Position numbers and translations under genes: made by a program
The notes under the pieces: model-generated
Database searches by the model: none
Seen by the model: the letters and a program-made list of their open reading frames with translations, nothing else
Told to the model about the DNA's origin: nothing
Shown here: one piece after another, positions 24,556 to 32,614 of the stretch
Position numbering within the stretch: the first letter of the stretch is position 1
Layout: each line of letters opens with the position of its first letter
Source of the DNA: a virus
Length of the DNA: 64,000 bases
Virus record (IMG/VR): IMGVR_UViG_3300035661_000042
Coordinates: 1-64,000 of that record
Reading direction: 5' to 3' (one strand)

Positions 24556-25680
24556 TTACTCTGCTGTTGCCTTCTTTTTCCGCCTTGCTTTTGCAGTTCC
24601 TTCTTCGCCGTGTTCTGATTCATCCACTTCGAGATCAGATTCAGCCGTTCCTGCCTTTGTAGACAAGAACATTTGAGCCTTTGCCTCGGCTTTGATGAGC
24701 AGAGCTTCTGCGAACGGTCCAATGTCTGATTCGAAGAACCATTGACCGTCTTCGAGATAGTACCGTCCAGACTTCTTCTCGATAATTCCCAACGTTGTGA
24801 GAACATCTGCAAGACCTGAATAAGGATCCATTCCTGCTTCGTATGGAACTTCAACAGTAACCACCTGGAACGGCTTGGTGAACCGGGTCTTGTACCCTTC
24901 GCACTTCATATTGATACCAGTGATTTCCTTGGTGGCCTGTCCCTTGACAGCTTCACGCAGCTTCAACTTCGACAGCATAACGATTTGTGAGCATGCGTAC
25001 TTGACAGCATCGCTAACAATCCACACACCTTCGCCGTTGAGAACGTCTTGGTTCTTGTACACTTGTGACGTACATACCATTGCAACGTTCAGTGTCTTGA
25101 TGTCTTGAACAAACCCACGGAGCATCGCTTTCAATTGCTTATTGCGTTGTCCTTGATCGCCCTTTTGCACACCCTTTTCGTAGTTCTCTTGTTCCGTTTC
25201 TGTCATCAGCATATCGAGGCTGTCGATCAGGATTAGGACCTGTTCAGAGTCAGCATCTTCACCGCAAGCAGCACGGTATCCTTTGAGGAACTTTGAAATC
25301 ACATTCGTAACCTGGGCAATCGTTGTTACTTCGGCGTACATGTACTTGCCGTTGTTGACATCAACACCAATTTTACCCATGAAATCGTCGTCAAGAGCGT
25401 TTTCACTATCAACAACGAGAACCGTTGCACCAGATGCTTGCGCAGCCTTGACAAGGTTCGCTGCCAAGAAACTCTTACCAGCTCCGGATGCTCCTGCCAG
25501 GTCAGTAATACGACCTTGTGGAATACCCTTGAAGAAGCTGCCAGAAATGATCTTGTTCAGCACGTAGTTACCGGTAGAATACCAATAACGCGGAGGGAGA
25601 GCAGATGTGCCAACTCCTTCCATTTTTTCCAAATCCTTCTCGAACGCCTTCAAGAAGTCTGGTGTTACAGACTTTGCCAT
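24556..25680 (-). CDS. uvsX: UvsX, RecA-family recombinase
   Basis: The 374-aa protein has Walker A GASGAGKS at 63-70, a Walker B strand VLILIDSLDML, and a RecA-type loop region around EKGVQKGDQGQRNKQLKAML. The C-terminus is acidic then basic. It catalyses strand exchange in recombination-dependent replication and repair, with UvsY and gp32 encoded nearby. Ribosome-binding site GGAGTAAACAT precedes the ATG. Confidence 0.95.
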   Translation of the reverse strand: MAKSVTPDFLKAFEKDLEKMEGVGTSALPPRYWYSTGNYVLNKIISGSFFKGIPQGRITDLAGASGAGKSFLAANLVKAAQASGATVLVVDSENALDDDFMGKIGVDVNNGKYMYAEVTTIAQVTNVISKFLKGYRAACGEDADSEQVLILIDSLDMLMTETEQENYEKGVQKGDQGQRNKQLKAMLRGFVQDIKTLNVAMVCTSQVYKNQDVLNGEGVWIVSDAVKYACSQIVMLSKLKLREAVKGQATKEITGINMKCEGYKTRFTKPFQVVTVEVPYEAGMDPYSGLADVLTTLGIIEKKSGRYYLEDGQWFFESDIGPFAEALLIKAEAKAQMFLSTKAGTAESDLEVDESEHGEEGTAKARRKKKATAE

Positions 25681-25702
25681 ATGTTTACTCCGTTAAATGA
25701 AG

Positions 25703-25724
25703 GGAGGTAGCCGAAGCTACCTCC
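25703..25724 (-). terminator. 9-bp UUCG hairpin between gp32 and uvsX
   Basis: GGAGGTAGC / GCTACCTCC with a CGAA loop (UUCG in the minus-strand RNA), a very stable fold, 11 bp after the gp32 stop. The following sequence (CUUCAUUUAACGG) lacks a strong U-run. It may be a partial terminator, or may protect the 3' end of an abundant gp32 message. Confidence 0.6.
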
Positions 25725-25734
25725 AAAGCCAGAA

Positions 25735-26688
25735 TTACTTGGCTGCGCGGCGTGCACGGATTTGTGCAAGCATTGCGTCAACGTCACTCGAACCCTCTTC
25801 TGTGACTGCTGCCTTGACAGCTTTCACAGGCTTTGGATCCGGTTCAAACGGAGGATCATCGTCTTCATCTGCTGGTGCAGCGGCACGAGCTGGTGCAGGA
25901 CGAGCTGCGACACGTGGTGCCGGTTCGCTATCACCAGACGATTCCTTGCGGCCTTCGTCTTGGTAATCTTCACCGTTCAGGTCAGCGTTCAGCATTGCAC
26001 GAACCTTCTCAACGCCAGGGTTCTTTGGCAGCAGAGTTTTCAGTTCGATCATCCCTTCCTCAACCACAACGAGCTCATCTTCCGATAATGAACGTTGCTT
26101 CGAGTGGAACTTCGTTCCCATTGTGTACGTTGAGTACTCACCCTGTTCCGTCTTCTTGATGATGAAGTCGTAACCATCTGCAAAGTCATCAGGTGATGCG
26201 TCCAGTGGATCATCTTCCGAAGCAAACGCTTCCTTGATGATGTTGTACAGCTGGTAGCCGAGGGCAATGTGCCGAACTTCACCTTGGTGAGTCAACCCAG
26301 TATCCTTATCAGCTGGCAGCGGATCTTCCAGTACAAGTGCTTGCGCAATGTACTGCTTCTTACGCCAGTACTTCTTGCCGTTGATCTTGTCATTGACCTT
26401 GTAATAGTCCTGTGACACCTTGCAGATCGGGCAGTCTTCACCGTACATGCTCAGGCATGCAACAGTCTTTTTCTGTCCATTGATCAAAAGGTTGTGGGAC
26501 ACCTTCTCTACCAAGAAGCCGCGAGAATTGCTCTCGTCCTTATCCGGCAGGAAACGAATGACGGCACGTTGTCCGGCCTTCATGTTCCAAAACGGGTAGT
26601 ACTTGTTGGTGAATTGTTCGCGAGGGCCAGATTGCTGATCGCCGAATTGGGCGCGAATGGCTGCGAGTTTTTCTTTTGCTGTTGACAT
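25735..26688 (-). CDS. 32: gp32-like single-stranded DNA-binding protein
   Basis: The 317-aa protein follows T4 gp32 organisation: a short basic N-terminal cooperativity region (STAKEKLAAIRAQF), an OB-type core with a zinc site H65-x12-C78-x7-C86-x2-C89 (T4 has H-x12-C-x9-C-x2-C), and an acidic low-complexity C-terminal tail (ADEDDDPPFEPDP) ending in a helical tip. It coats single-stranded DNA in replication and recombination. A strong ribosome-binding site AGGAGA precedes the ATG. Its leader holds two hairpins and a 10-bp direct repeat. Confidence 0.93.
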   Translation of the reverse strand: MSTAKEKLAAIRAQFGDQQSGPREQFTNKYYPFWNMKAGQRAVIRFLPDKDESNSRGFLVEKVSHNLLINGQKKTVACLSMYGEDCPICKVSQDYYKVNDKINGKKYWRKKQYIAQALVLEDPLPADKDTGLTHQGEVRHIALGYQLYNIIKEAFASEDDPLDASPDDFADGYDFIIKKTEQGEYSTYTMGTKFHSKQRSLSEDELVVVEEGMIELKTLLPKNPGVEKVRAMLNADLNGEDYQDEGRKESSGDSEPAPRVAARPAPARAAAPADEDDDPPFEPDPKPVKAVKAAVTEEGSSDVDAMLAQIRARRAAK

Positions 26689-26752
26689 AATTTTTCTCCT
26701 ATTTCTGTTCTAGTTGTTGTTTGACTTCTCTTCTGTGAATCGATATGTCTAC

Positions 26753-26783
26753 GTTCACATCTGCATACTATCTGTTCACATCT
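26753..26783. repeat. Direct repeat in the gp32 leader, possible operator
   Basis: GTTCACATCT occurs at 26753-26762 and 26774-26783, 21 bp apart start to start, i.e. two helical turns. Seen once in this leader only; a protein-binding site is possible but unproven. Confidence 0.45.
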
Positions 26784-26800
26784 AATAAAAGTCAAGAAGG

Positions 26801-26836
26801 TTTGGGACCTCCCAAATTAAGGGTGCTTCTCACCCT
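26801..26836 (-). promoter_or_regulatory. Two adjacent hairpins in the gp32 leader
   Basis: TTTGGG/CCCAAA with a 4-nt loop (26801-26816) and AGGGTG/CACCCT with a 5-nt loop (26820-26836) lie between the late promoter and the gp32 start. They could be a terminator for the fibre gene upstream or structured leader RNA. T4 gp32 represses its own translation through a leader pseudoknot. Confidence 0.55.
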
Positions 26837-26851
26837 ATCTTTCGATGCTTG

Positions 26852-26858
26852 TATTTAT
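26852..26858 (-). promoter_or_regulatory. T4-type late promoter core upstream of gp32
   Basis: ATAAATA on the minus strand, 164 bp before the gp32 ATG, giving a leader of about 150 nt. Confidence 0.65.
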
Positions 26859-26886
26859 GATTGTTGTTGTAAAAGTAACCAATACT

Positions 26887-28116
26887 TTAAGCAACACCCA
26901 CAACTGCCGTTGCGATCAAAATGTCGAGAGTAGCATCATAGTATGCACGGATAAAGTTTGTTGCATTAGGTGTTGTAACAAACGTGGGCGGTGTGCCGCT
27001 GCCCCATTTCCACTTTGTACCAAAGGTGACTGCTCGGCCACCGCCGCCGTCTTGCCGAATGCGGATTTTCAACTCTTGACCATCCACCAAATTGATTGGG
27101 TTAGCAAGTTGCCGCGTCGCGCCCGCAACGTCAAGCACAACCTGAAAATTGTTGCTTATTCGTCCGTTGATTGTTATCGGTGATGCGTCGGTTAGCGTAA
27201 ACGGCATGACCGTCTGTCGTGTCCCCACAGTATCAACTGTGTACCACTGATTACTAGGGAAGTTCATTATGGATACACAGCCGCCGACTGGCAATATAAC
27301 TTCGCCGTTTAACACACCATCAAGATATTGACCAACAGGTGGGATAATTCTAATAACGTATTGGTTGAGAATGTCTGCTCGCACAAATGTGTAATTGAAC
27401 ACAAACGACCGGGCAAACTCGTCTACAAAAGTATTTGCGCCAGCCGGTAAGGTATATGTAGGATCTGAATTAACTGCGGAACATACTGTGAGATAATGAC
27501 CAAGACCTACAGGATTTGGAAAACTTGAGCCGGTAAAACTAAATCCAACACCGCTATGAGTCGTAATTATTGATTCCGCAGTGTTTTCCCTTTCACGGTA
27601 CCAGTCAAACGATCCACCATCGAGTGCATTTTGTGCTCTTGTAGTAGGTGCCCATGGCGCGTCCTGTGGTAAGATTTCTCTCAAAATATATGCATATTTT
27701 TGCTGGCTTGCCCACACACGGTCACCAGCAGTCCAGAGGGTACCTACTGGCGAATCAGCACGACGAGTGACGGTTGCTGTATCTGCGCCGCCGTTTATCG
27801 ACGCAATCACCCAGATTCCTTCGTCTGCCACTACACCATAGACGTATGTCATTAGAATTGATTCACCAACAGAGACGTTTGCAGCCCCAAAGAAGGGGGC
27901 GCCAGCAACACTAATTGTTCCTGTGCTAGGGGAAATCTGATTACCACTTGGAGCGGAAGCCCAGCTAACAGGTTCTCGTTGCTTTGGGTATTGATTAGAC
28001 CAAGTTCCACTTTGGTAAGTTAGTACTTGATTGGTTGCGGGTGCGGCAAGCGTTACCCCGCCAATGTCAGCCAGGTCTACGTCAACTTGCGATCCAGATA
28101 CTTTTTGTTGTGCCAT
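26887..28116 (-). CDS. Putative tail-fibre / virion protein
   Basis: This 409-aa protein is beta-rich with Thr, Ser and Gly. The N-terminal region (VDLADIGGVTLAAPATNQVL and TYQSGTWSNQ) resembles fibre heads that attach by an extended strand. The middle has DRVWASQQKYAYILREILPQ and the C-terminal 100 residues are repetitive beta strands (FTLTDASPITINGRISNNFQ). It has its own late promoter and follows the 225-aa gene. Role assigned from composition and cluster. Confidence 0.62.
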   Translation of the reverse strand: MAQQKVSGSQVDVDLADIGGVTLAAPATNQVLTYQSGTWSNQYPKQREPVSWASAPSGNQISPSTGTISVAGAPFFGAANVSVGESILMTYVYGVVADEGIWVIASINGGADTATVTRRADSPVGTLWTAGDRVWASQQKYAYILREILPQDAPWAPTTRAQNALDGGSFDWYRERENTAESIITTHSGVGFSFTGSSFPNPVGLGHYLTVCSAVNSDPTYTLPAGANTFVDEFARSFVFNYTFVRADILNQYVIRIIPPVGQYLDGVLNGEVILPVGGCVSIMNFPSNQWYTVDTVGTRQTVMPFTLTDASPITINGRISNNFQVVLDVAGATRQLANPINLVDGQELKIRIRQDGGGGRAVTFGTKWKWGSGTPPTFVTTPNATNFIRAYYDATLDILIATAVVGVA

Positions 28117-28135
28117 GAATTACTCCGGTGTTGGA

Positions 28136-28142
28136 TATTTAT
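28136..28142 (-). promoter_or_regulatory. T4-type late promoter core
   Basis: ATAAATA on the minus strand, 20 bp before the 409-aa gene start; it overlaps the stop codon of the 225-aa gene. Confidence 0.7.
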
Positions 28143-28816
28143 ATTACACCAAACTGAACACGGCTCAGATTTGTTGTTACTGCTGGTACGTTATCGGGGA
28201 TATCAATTGTTAGTTCGTTGATGACAGGCATACCACCAACTACAAGAGTATCCTGTAACACTGCGTTGACGTAGATCGCCATTGTTGTCTTATCAGCATT
28301 GAACTCAAATCGCAGCGTAACAGGAACGTTTGCCGTCACCGCACCAACGTCACCAGTAAATTGATCCGAAACATTACTACCGCCACTGAGATTGTTATCG
28401 CCGTACACATACAAGTTCCACTGACCAGCATTCACTGAAACCTCAAAATACCATCCAGTCCATAGAGTGTAGTTATTTTCACGGATATTGACCGTGATAC
28501 TTCCACCAAATACAAGAGTAGACGATTCAACATCCACTTCAAGAAACGAAGGAACAGTGGTTGGCATTGTCCATATTGACGGCACAATAGAGAGTTGTCC
28601 TGAAGTGCGGGTCGACGAAAGAAGTCCTCCAGACACCACGCCCTGCGTTAATGCTCGGCCGTCAGTATTATTGATAGGATGCAGCGCCCATGCGTGTAAA
28701 CTATCAGTGATGCGCCCGTCTAATGAACCAGAGCCAGTGAACGTGTCAAGAAACGACACTGGTACGGGAGCTATCCTAGGTGACCACAACGGGGCCATTA
28801 GTGCAATGTTGATCAC
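28139..28816 (-). CDS. Putative lectin-like virion protein
   Basis: The start is probably GTG at 28816, overlapping the previous stop; an ATG at 28798 is possible. The 225-aa protein has FLDTFTGSGSLDGRITD near its start, a motif repeated in the C-terminal domain of the 597-aa protein at 54994-56787 (ILQDTFTGSGYL...GEIG). The rest (SFLEVDVESSTLVFGGSITV; GWYFEVSVNAGQWNLYVYGD) looks like a concanavalin-type beta sandwich. Such folds bind sugars in phage tips. Binding is inferred. Confidence 0.65.
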   Translation of the reverse strand: MINIALMAPLWSPRIAPVPVSFLDTFTGSGSLDGRITDSLHAWALHPINNTDGRALTQGVVSGGLLSSTRTSGQLSIVPSIWTMPTTVPSFLEVDVESSTLVFGGSITVNIRENNYTLWTGWYFEVSVNAGQWNLYVYGDNNLSGGSNVSDQFTGDVGAVTANVPVTLRFEFNADKTTMAIYVNAVLQDTLVVGGMPVINELTIDIPDNVPAVTTNLSRVQFGVI

Positions 28817-28817
28817 A

Positions 28818-29159
28818 TTATGCTGCCGTTAGATTACCTTCAACATCCCACCGGTCTGTACCAGTTTTCATCAACGTAATCTTACCGTTCAGCTTACGAA
28901 TTGATAGTGTTTCAGGTGTTCGGAATGTTACACCAGCTCCGTCGACCGTTACTGTGCCATCACCCGCTTGTCCAAGCACAACAGTAGTGCCAATGTCACA
29001 AGGTAGTACAGCATTCGTTGGAATAGTGTATGTTGTTGCCCCTGCATTAGCGATCAACACAACGTTACCGAAGTGTGTATCAAGCATTGCTTGTGAAGCA
29101 ACATACTCAAATACTGTTACTACCGGCAGTTGCGAAGGGTGGAGACGTGATTGTGACAT
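28818..29159 (-). CDS. Stand-alone fibre beta module
   Basis: The 113-aa protein, with a clear ribosome-binding site (AAGGACCCTAAT), matches an internal module of the 723-aa fibre: IGTTVVLGQAGDGTVTVDG, then FRTPETLSIRKLNGKITLMK and RWDVEGNL. The 723-aa protein has IGAEVILSSSDFGTVTVRG, RSPQSLTIERKYGRVIAIK and WEIDGQL. It therefore looks like a single copy of a fibre domain encoded as its own gene. Confidence 0.65.
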   Translation of the reverse strand: MSQSRLHPSQLPVVTVFEYVASQAMLDTHFGNVVLIANAGATTYTIPTNAVLPCDIGTTVVLGQAGDGTVTVDGAGVTFRTPETLSIRKLNGKITLMKTGTDRWDVEGNLTAA

Positions 29160-29178
29160 ATTAGGGTCCTTAGATTAG

Positions 29179-30384
29179 TTAGGCGTAAGCAAATACTGCA
29201 ATATCGTCGTTGAGAGCCAACCCAGAAGCAAATGTGATCTGACTTGCACCTGTTACTGTAAATGCCTTTGACGAACCCTCTTGTTGCAGAACACCATTGC
29301 GGTATACTTGGATATACGCAGTAGTAGCTGTTTTTGCAGTAGTAAGCAACGGCGAGGTGTTAACTACTGTTTGAGCTGCGGTCGCAACAAGCTGGATGTG
29401 GTGTGGAACACCAACCGACGGAGCAGGAGCAGCAACTGTGGTAATAGCTGAACGAAGCAGAATGGTGTTGATATCAACAACCGTAGCCACTACTACTGGG
29501 TTTGGTGGTGGAGTTGGTGTTAGGTCACCAGTCAAGCTGACATACAGAGGTGCATTTACACCTGCAACTGTCCAATTCCACAAAGGATTAGTGATCAAGC
29601 CTTCCATCGCAACATTGACTACTTCACCAATAACAACCCCAATGTCAATCATACCATATGCACCATTCGTTGTTGTAACGTTTGTTGCAAGGGTGATCTT
29701 GTTGAAATCAACGAAGTGAACAATGCTGTATGCAGGAATGTTGGCAGTCGCAACAGCTTCAATGTTGATTGCGGCAATCTTTAATTGGCCGGCCGAAGCA
29801 GCACCAGTAACAACAACATCTTCTGTTGTGAAGAAGTATCCACCAAGGCGCTTGATTGCGTCTCCGTTGATGTCGTACAAGATTGGACCAACCATCGTAG
29901 GAATTGCAGTCAGTGTGCTGATCTGCGATCCTTCGTATGCTGGGTTGGCGACGCCAACGCTTTGCAGAACGGATCCGTTATCCAGCTTTGCAGCAAATAC
30001 ACGAATCTTTTTCAACCAACGACCAGTGCCAGTAAACACCTTCATTACATTGTTTGTCGTGTCAAACCAATGTTGGTCAACTGCTGGTGCAGAAGGTGCA
30101 ACAGGAGAATCAACAGGGGCGATCAACGTATGACCAAACGTGCGTAGTCCTGTCAACGGGTCAAGATCCCAGTACAACCAATAATCTTGTACCCCTGATG
30201 CAAATGGGCCAGTCCAAGCACTTACGACAGAAACACGCTCTGTATGCAAGTAATCCGTTGGTCCATCCGCCAGAGCCACCGAAACGTACGCAGGAGCTGC
30301 GACATTAAGATTGACCGTAGCACCATTTAGTTGAAGAAACCCAGGAGGCGCGATTACGATGCCTTGGCGAAAATTGATACGCAT
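29179..30384 (-). CDS. Tail-fibre protein, family B (401 aa)
   Basis: The N-terminal 170 residues are shared with the 723-aa and 658-aa proteins: start MRINFRQGIV, DYLHTERVSVVSAWTGPFA, WLYWDLDPLTGLRTFGHT and VDQHWFDTTNNVMKVFTG. The middle has TEDVVVTGAASAGQLKIAAI, also shared with the 723-aa protein. The C-terminus is a separate tip (TTAKTATTAYIQVYRNGVLQ). The common N-terminal part probably attaches these alternative fibres to the same site. It has its own late promoter. Confidence 0.75.
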   Translation of the reverse strand: MRINFRQGIVIAPPGFLQLNGATVNLNVAAPAYVSVALADGPTDYLHTERVSVVSAWTGPFASGVQDYWLYWDLDPLTGLRTFGHTLIAPVDSPVAPSAPAVDQHWFDTTNNVMKVFTGTGRWLKKIRVFAAKLDNGSVLQSVGVANPAYEGSQISTLTAIPTMVGPILYDINGDAIKRLGGYFFTTEDVVVTGAASAGQLKIAAINIEAVATANIPAYSIVHFVDFNKITLATNVTTTNGAYGMIDIGVVIGEVVNVAMEGLITNPLWNWTVAGVNAPLYVSLTGDLTPTPPPNPVVVATVVDINTILLRSAITTVAAPAPSVGVPHHIQLVATAAQTVVNTSPLLTTAKTATTAYIQVYRNGVLQQEGSSKAFTVTGASQITFASGLALNDDIAVFAYA

Positions 30385-30411
30385 GATGTTGTTCCTTAGT
30401 AGAGGGTACAG

Positions 30412-30418
30412 TATTTAT
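30412..30418 (-). promoter_or_regulatory. T4-type late promoter core
   Basis: ATAAATA on the minus strand, 28 bp before the 401-aa fibre start. Confidence 0.7.
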
Positions 30419-30442
30419 ATTTGATACGGTTGTTTTGTGGTA

Positions 30443-32614
30443 TTACACGCCTGGCCACGAAAGATTCAACACACCCGTTGTTACGGTTTGTACAGAGCCT
30501 GTGTAGTCAGATGTAATAGTAACGAGGAATGAACCAGCCTTCGCTGCTCCGGTATCAGCGTATCCCCACCGCAAAGAGCCAAATGCATATGTGGTATATT
30601 GCGCACCCAATGTGCCAACCGCTCCACCTTGTGCGCCGGCATATGTCATTACATCGCCACTCAATTGTGTTACTGTGATCAGCAACGTATCACCACCTGG
30701 GATTACTGTACAAGGGTTTGACAAATAACTTGACAAAGTAACGTTGTTGATATCAGTAACCACACCAATACTGTTAATCAGAACAGCATTGACGCCTGTC
30801 ATATCAACACCGTTCATGAAATTTTGTTTGAAAATCAAAACATTTGGTATAGTACATCCTGTCGTAAATGACCCAAGAATCGGTCCGCCTGATGACTCTG
30901 AAAATTCAATCAACATCGTAAACGCTGCAAGACTTGAATGTGACCGTGTAACGTACCACGATGGTTCTTCCGGGGCAGTTGGTCCAAACTGGGTCCATAC
31001 GCCCTCCGCAGTTCCCACTCTACCGTACGGAATTGGAGTGGTAACAAGCGTAACTCCACCAGTTAGAACGGTTGCGCGAGCCCATTGAAATGTTGGTAAA
31101 GCTGTACACCACACTTGTAATACTGAAAATTGGTAGTTATTGAAGACTGATGTAAATGCGTCTTCTAATGTTCCTGTGGTGCTTGCAAGGATGTTGGTAG
31201 TAATTTGCGAGAGATATACGCCGTATGTTAATGTTTCTGGCCCTGCTGGCTGTACAGTCAGGCTTGGATACAAAACATTGAACGTACATTGTGCATTGAT
31301 TGGAAGCACAGTAAATTGTGTTTGTGCACGCAACTGGCCGTCAATTTCCCACGTATTTGCAGCAACCTTAATGGCAATTACACGCCCGTATTTGCGTTCA
31401 ATCGTCAAGCTTTGTGGGCTACGTACCACTACTCCACTCGAACCACGCACAGTGACTGTACCAAAATCAGAAGAGGACAGAATCACTTCTGCACCAATTG
31501 GAATTGCAACAGCGGCATCAGTTGGTAGATATACATATCCGTCTGTTCCAAAAGGAACACTAACCCGAACCATGGTTGAAATTCCGTCTGCTAATACCAA
31601 GACGTAGTTGTTGGATACTTCTTTGATTGTCAAGTTTTGTGGAGCGGCAGGGCCTGCGGTTCCACCATTGACCACAACAATCGAAGCTCGCAATAGAATT
31701 GTGTTAGTATCAACCACTGTTGCAACAACTGTTGCTTGTGGGGGCTGAACTGTCGTCAGTTCACCCGTCATACTAACGTACAGAGGCGCATTTACGCCTG
31801 CTGACACCCAGTTCCACAACGGATTTGTTACCAATCCTTCAACAGAAACGTTGACAACAGCTCCTGCCGACGCAGCCCCTTCAATTAACCCATAAGCACC
31901 AGAAGTTGTCAGGTTGGTAGCAAGGTCAATTTGATTAAAATCTGTGAAATGAACAATGCTGTAAGCAGGAATGTTTGCCACGGCAACTGCTTGAATGGCG
32001 ATTGCTCCAATTTTTAGTTGAGCTGCTGATGCAACCCCTGTAACAACAACATCTTCTGTTGTGAAGAAGAATCCATTTCGCTTAACTGCATCACCGTTGA
32101 CGTCAAATACCAATGCTCCAACACTTGTTGGAACGGCTTCAAGTGTACTGACTTGTGAACCTGTAAACGCTGGATTATCAGCACCAACACTTTGTAGAAT
32201 GGATCCGTTGTCCAGCTTTGCAGCAAACACACGAATTTTGTTGACCCAGCGACCAGTACCAGTAAACACTTTCATTCTGTTGGTAGACGTATCAAACCAA
32301 TGCTGGTCAACTGCTGGTGTAGGTGGGGCAGTGGAAGATGCGACAGGTGCAAGCAGGGTATGTCCAAACGTGCGTTGTCCTGTTAGGGTATTGATGTCCC
32401 AGAACAACCAATAAGATTGTGGGCCAGCGGCAAACGGACCAGTCCAAGCGCTTGTAATTGGCAACCGTTCAGTGTGAAGGTAATCTGTTATCCCGTCAGC
32501 AAAAGCAACATTGACTTGATCAAGTGGAGCAAGAGCGAGGTTAACAGTTGTTCCGTTCAGTTGTAGAAAGCTGGGTGGTGCTGTGACAATACCTTGTCTA
32601 AATTGGATGCGCAT
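30443..32614 (-). CDS. Tail-fibre protein, family B (723 aa)
   Basis: It shares its N-terminal half with the 401-aa fibre (MRIQFRQGIVTAPPSFLQLN; WLFWDINTLTGQRTFGHTLL; VVVTGVASAAQLKIGAI). Residues about 340-435 hold the module that also exists alone as the 113-aa protein. The C-terminal 290 residues are a distinct domain with LTYGVYLSQITTNILAST and SLRWGYADTGAAKAGSFLVT. Its ATG shares one base with the preceding stop (TAATG), so it is translated with the 658-aa fibre. Confidence 0.75.
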   Translation of the reverse strand: MRIQFRQGIVTAPPSFLQLNGTTVNLALAPLDQVNVAFADGITDYLHTERLPITSAWTGPFAAGPQSYWLFWDINTLTGQRTFGHTLLAPVASSTAPPTPAVDQHWFDTSTNRMKVFTGTGRWVNKIRVFAAKLDNGSILQSVGADNPAFTGSQVSTLEAVPTSVGALVFDVNGDAVKRNGFFFTTEDVVVTGVASAAQLKIGAIAIQAVAVANIPAYSIVHFTDFNQIDLATNLTTSGAYGLIEGAASAGAVVNVSVEGLVTNPLWNWVSAGVNAPLYVSMTGELTTVQPPQATVVATVVDTNTILLRASIVVVNGGTAGPAAPQNLTIKEVSNNYVLVLADGISTMVRVSVPFGTDGYVYLPTDAAVAIPIGAEVILSSSDFGTVTVRGSSGVVVRSPQSLTIERKYGRVIAIKVAANTWEIDGQLRAQTQFTVLPINAQCTFNVLYPSLTVQPAGPETLTYGVYLSQITTNILASTTGTLEDAFTSVFNNYQFSVLQVWCTALPTFQWARATVLTGGVTLVTTPIPYGRVGTAEGVWTQFGPTAPEEPSWYVTRSHSSLAAFTMLIEFSESSGGPILGSFTTGCTIPNVLIFKQNFMNGVDMTGVNAVLINSIGVVTDINNVTLSSYLSNPCTVIPGGDTLLITVTQLSGDVMTYAGAQGGAVGTLGAQYTTYAFGSLRWGYADTGAAKAGSFLVTITSDYTGSVQTVTTGVLNLSWPGV

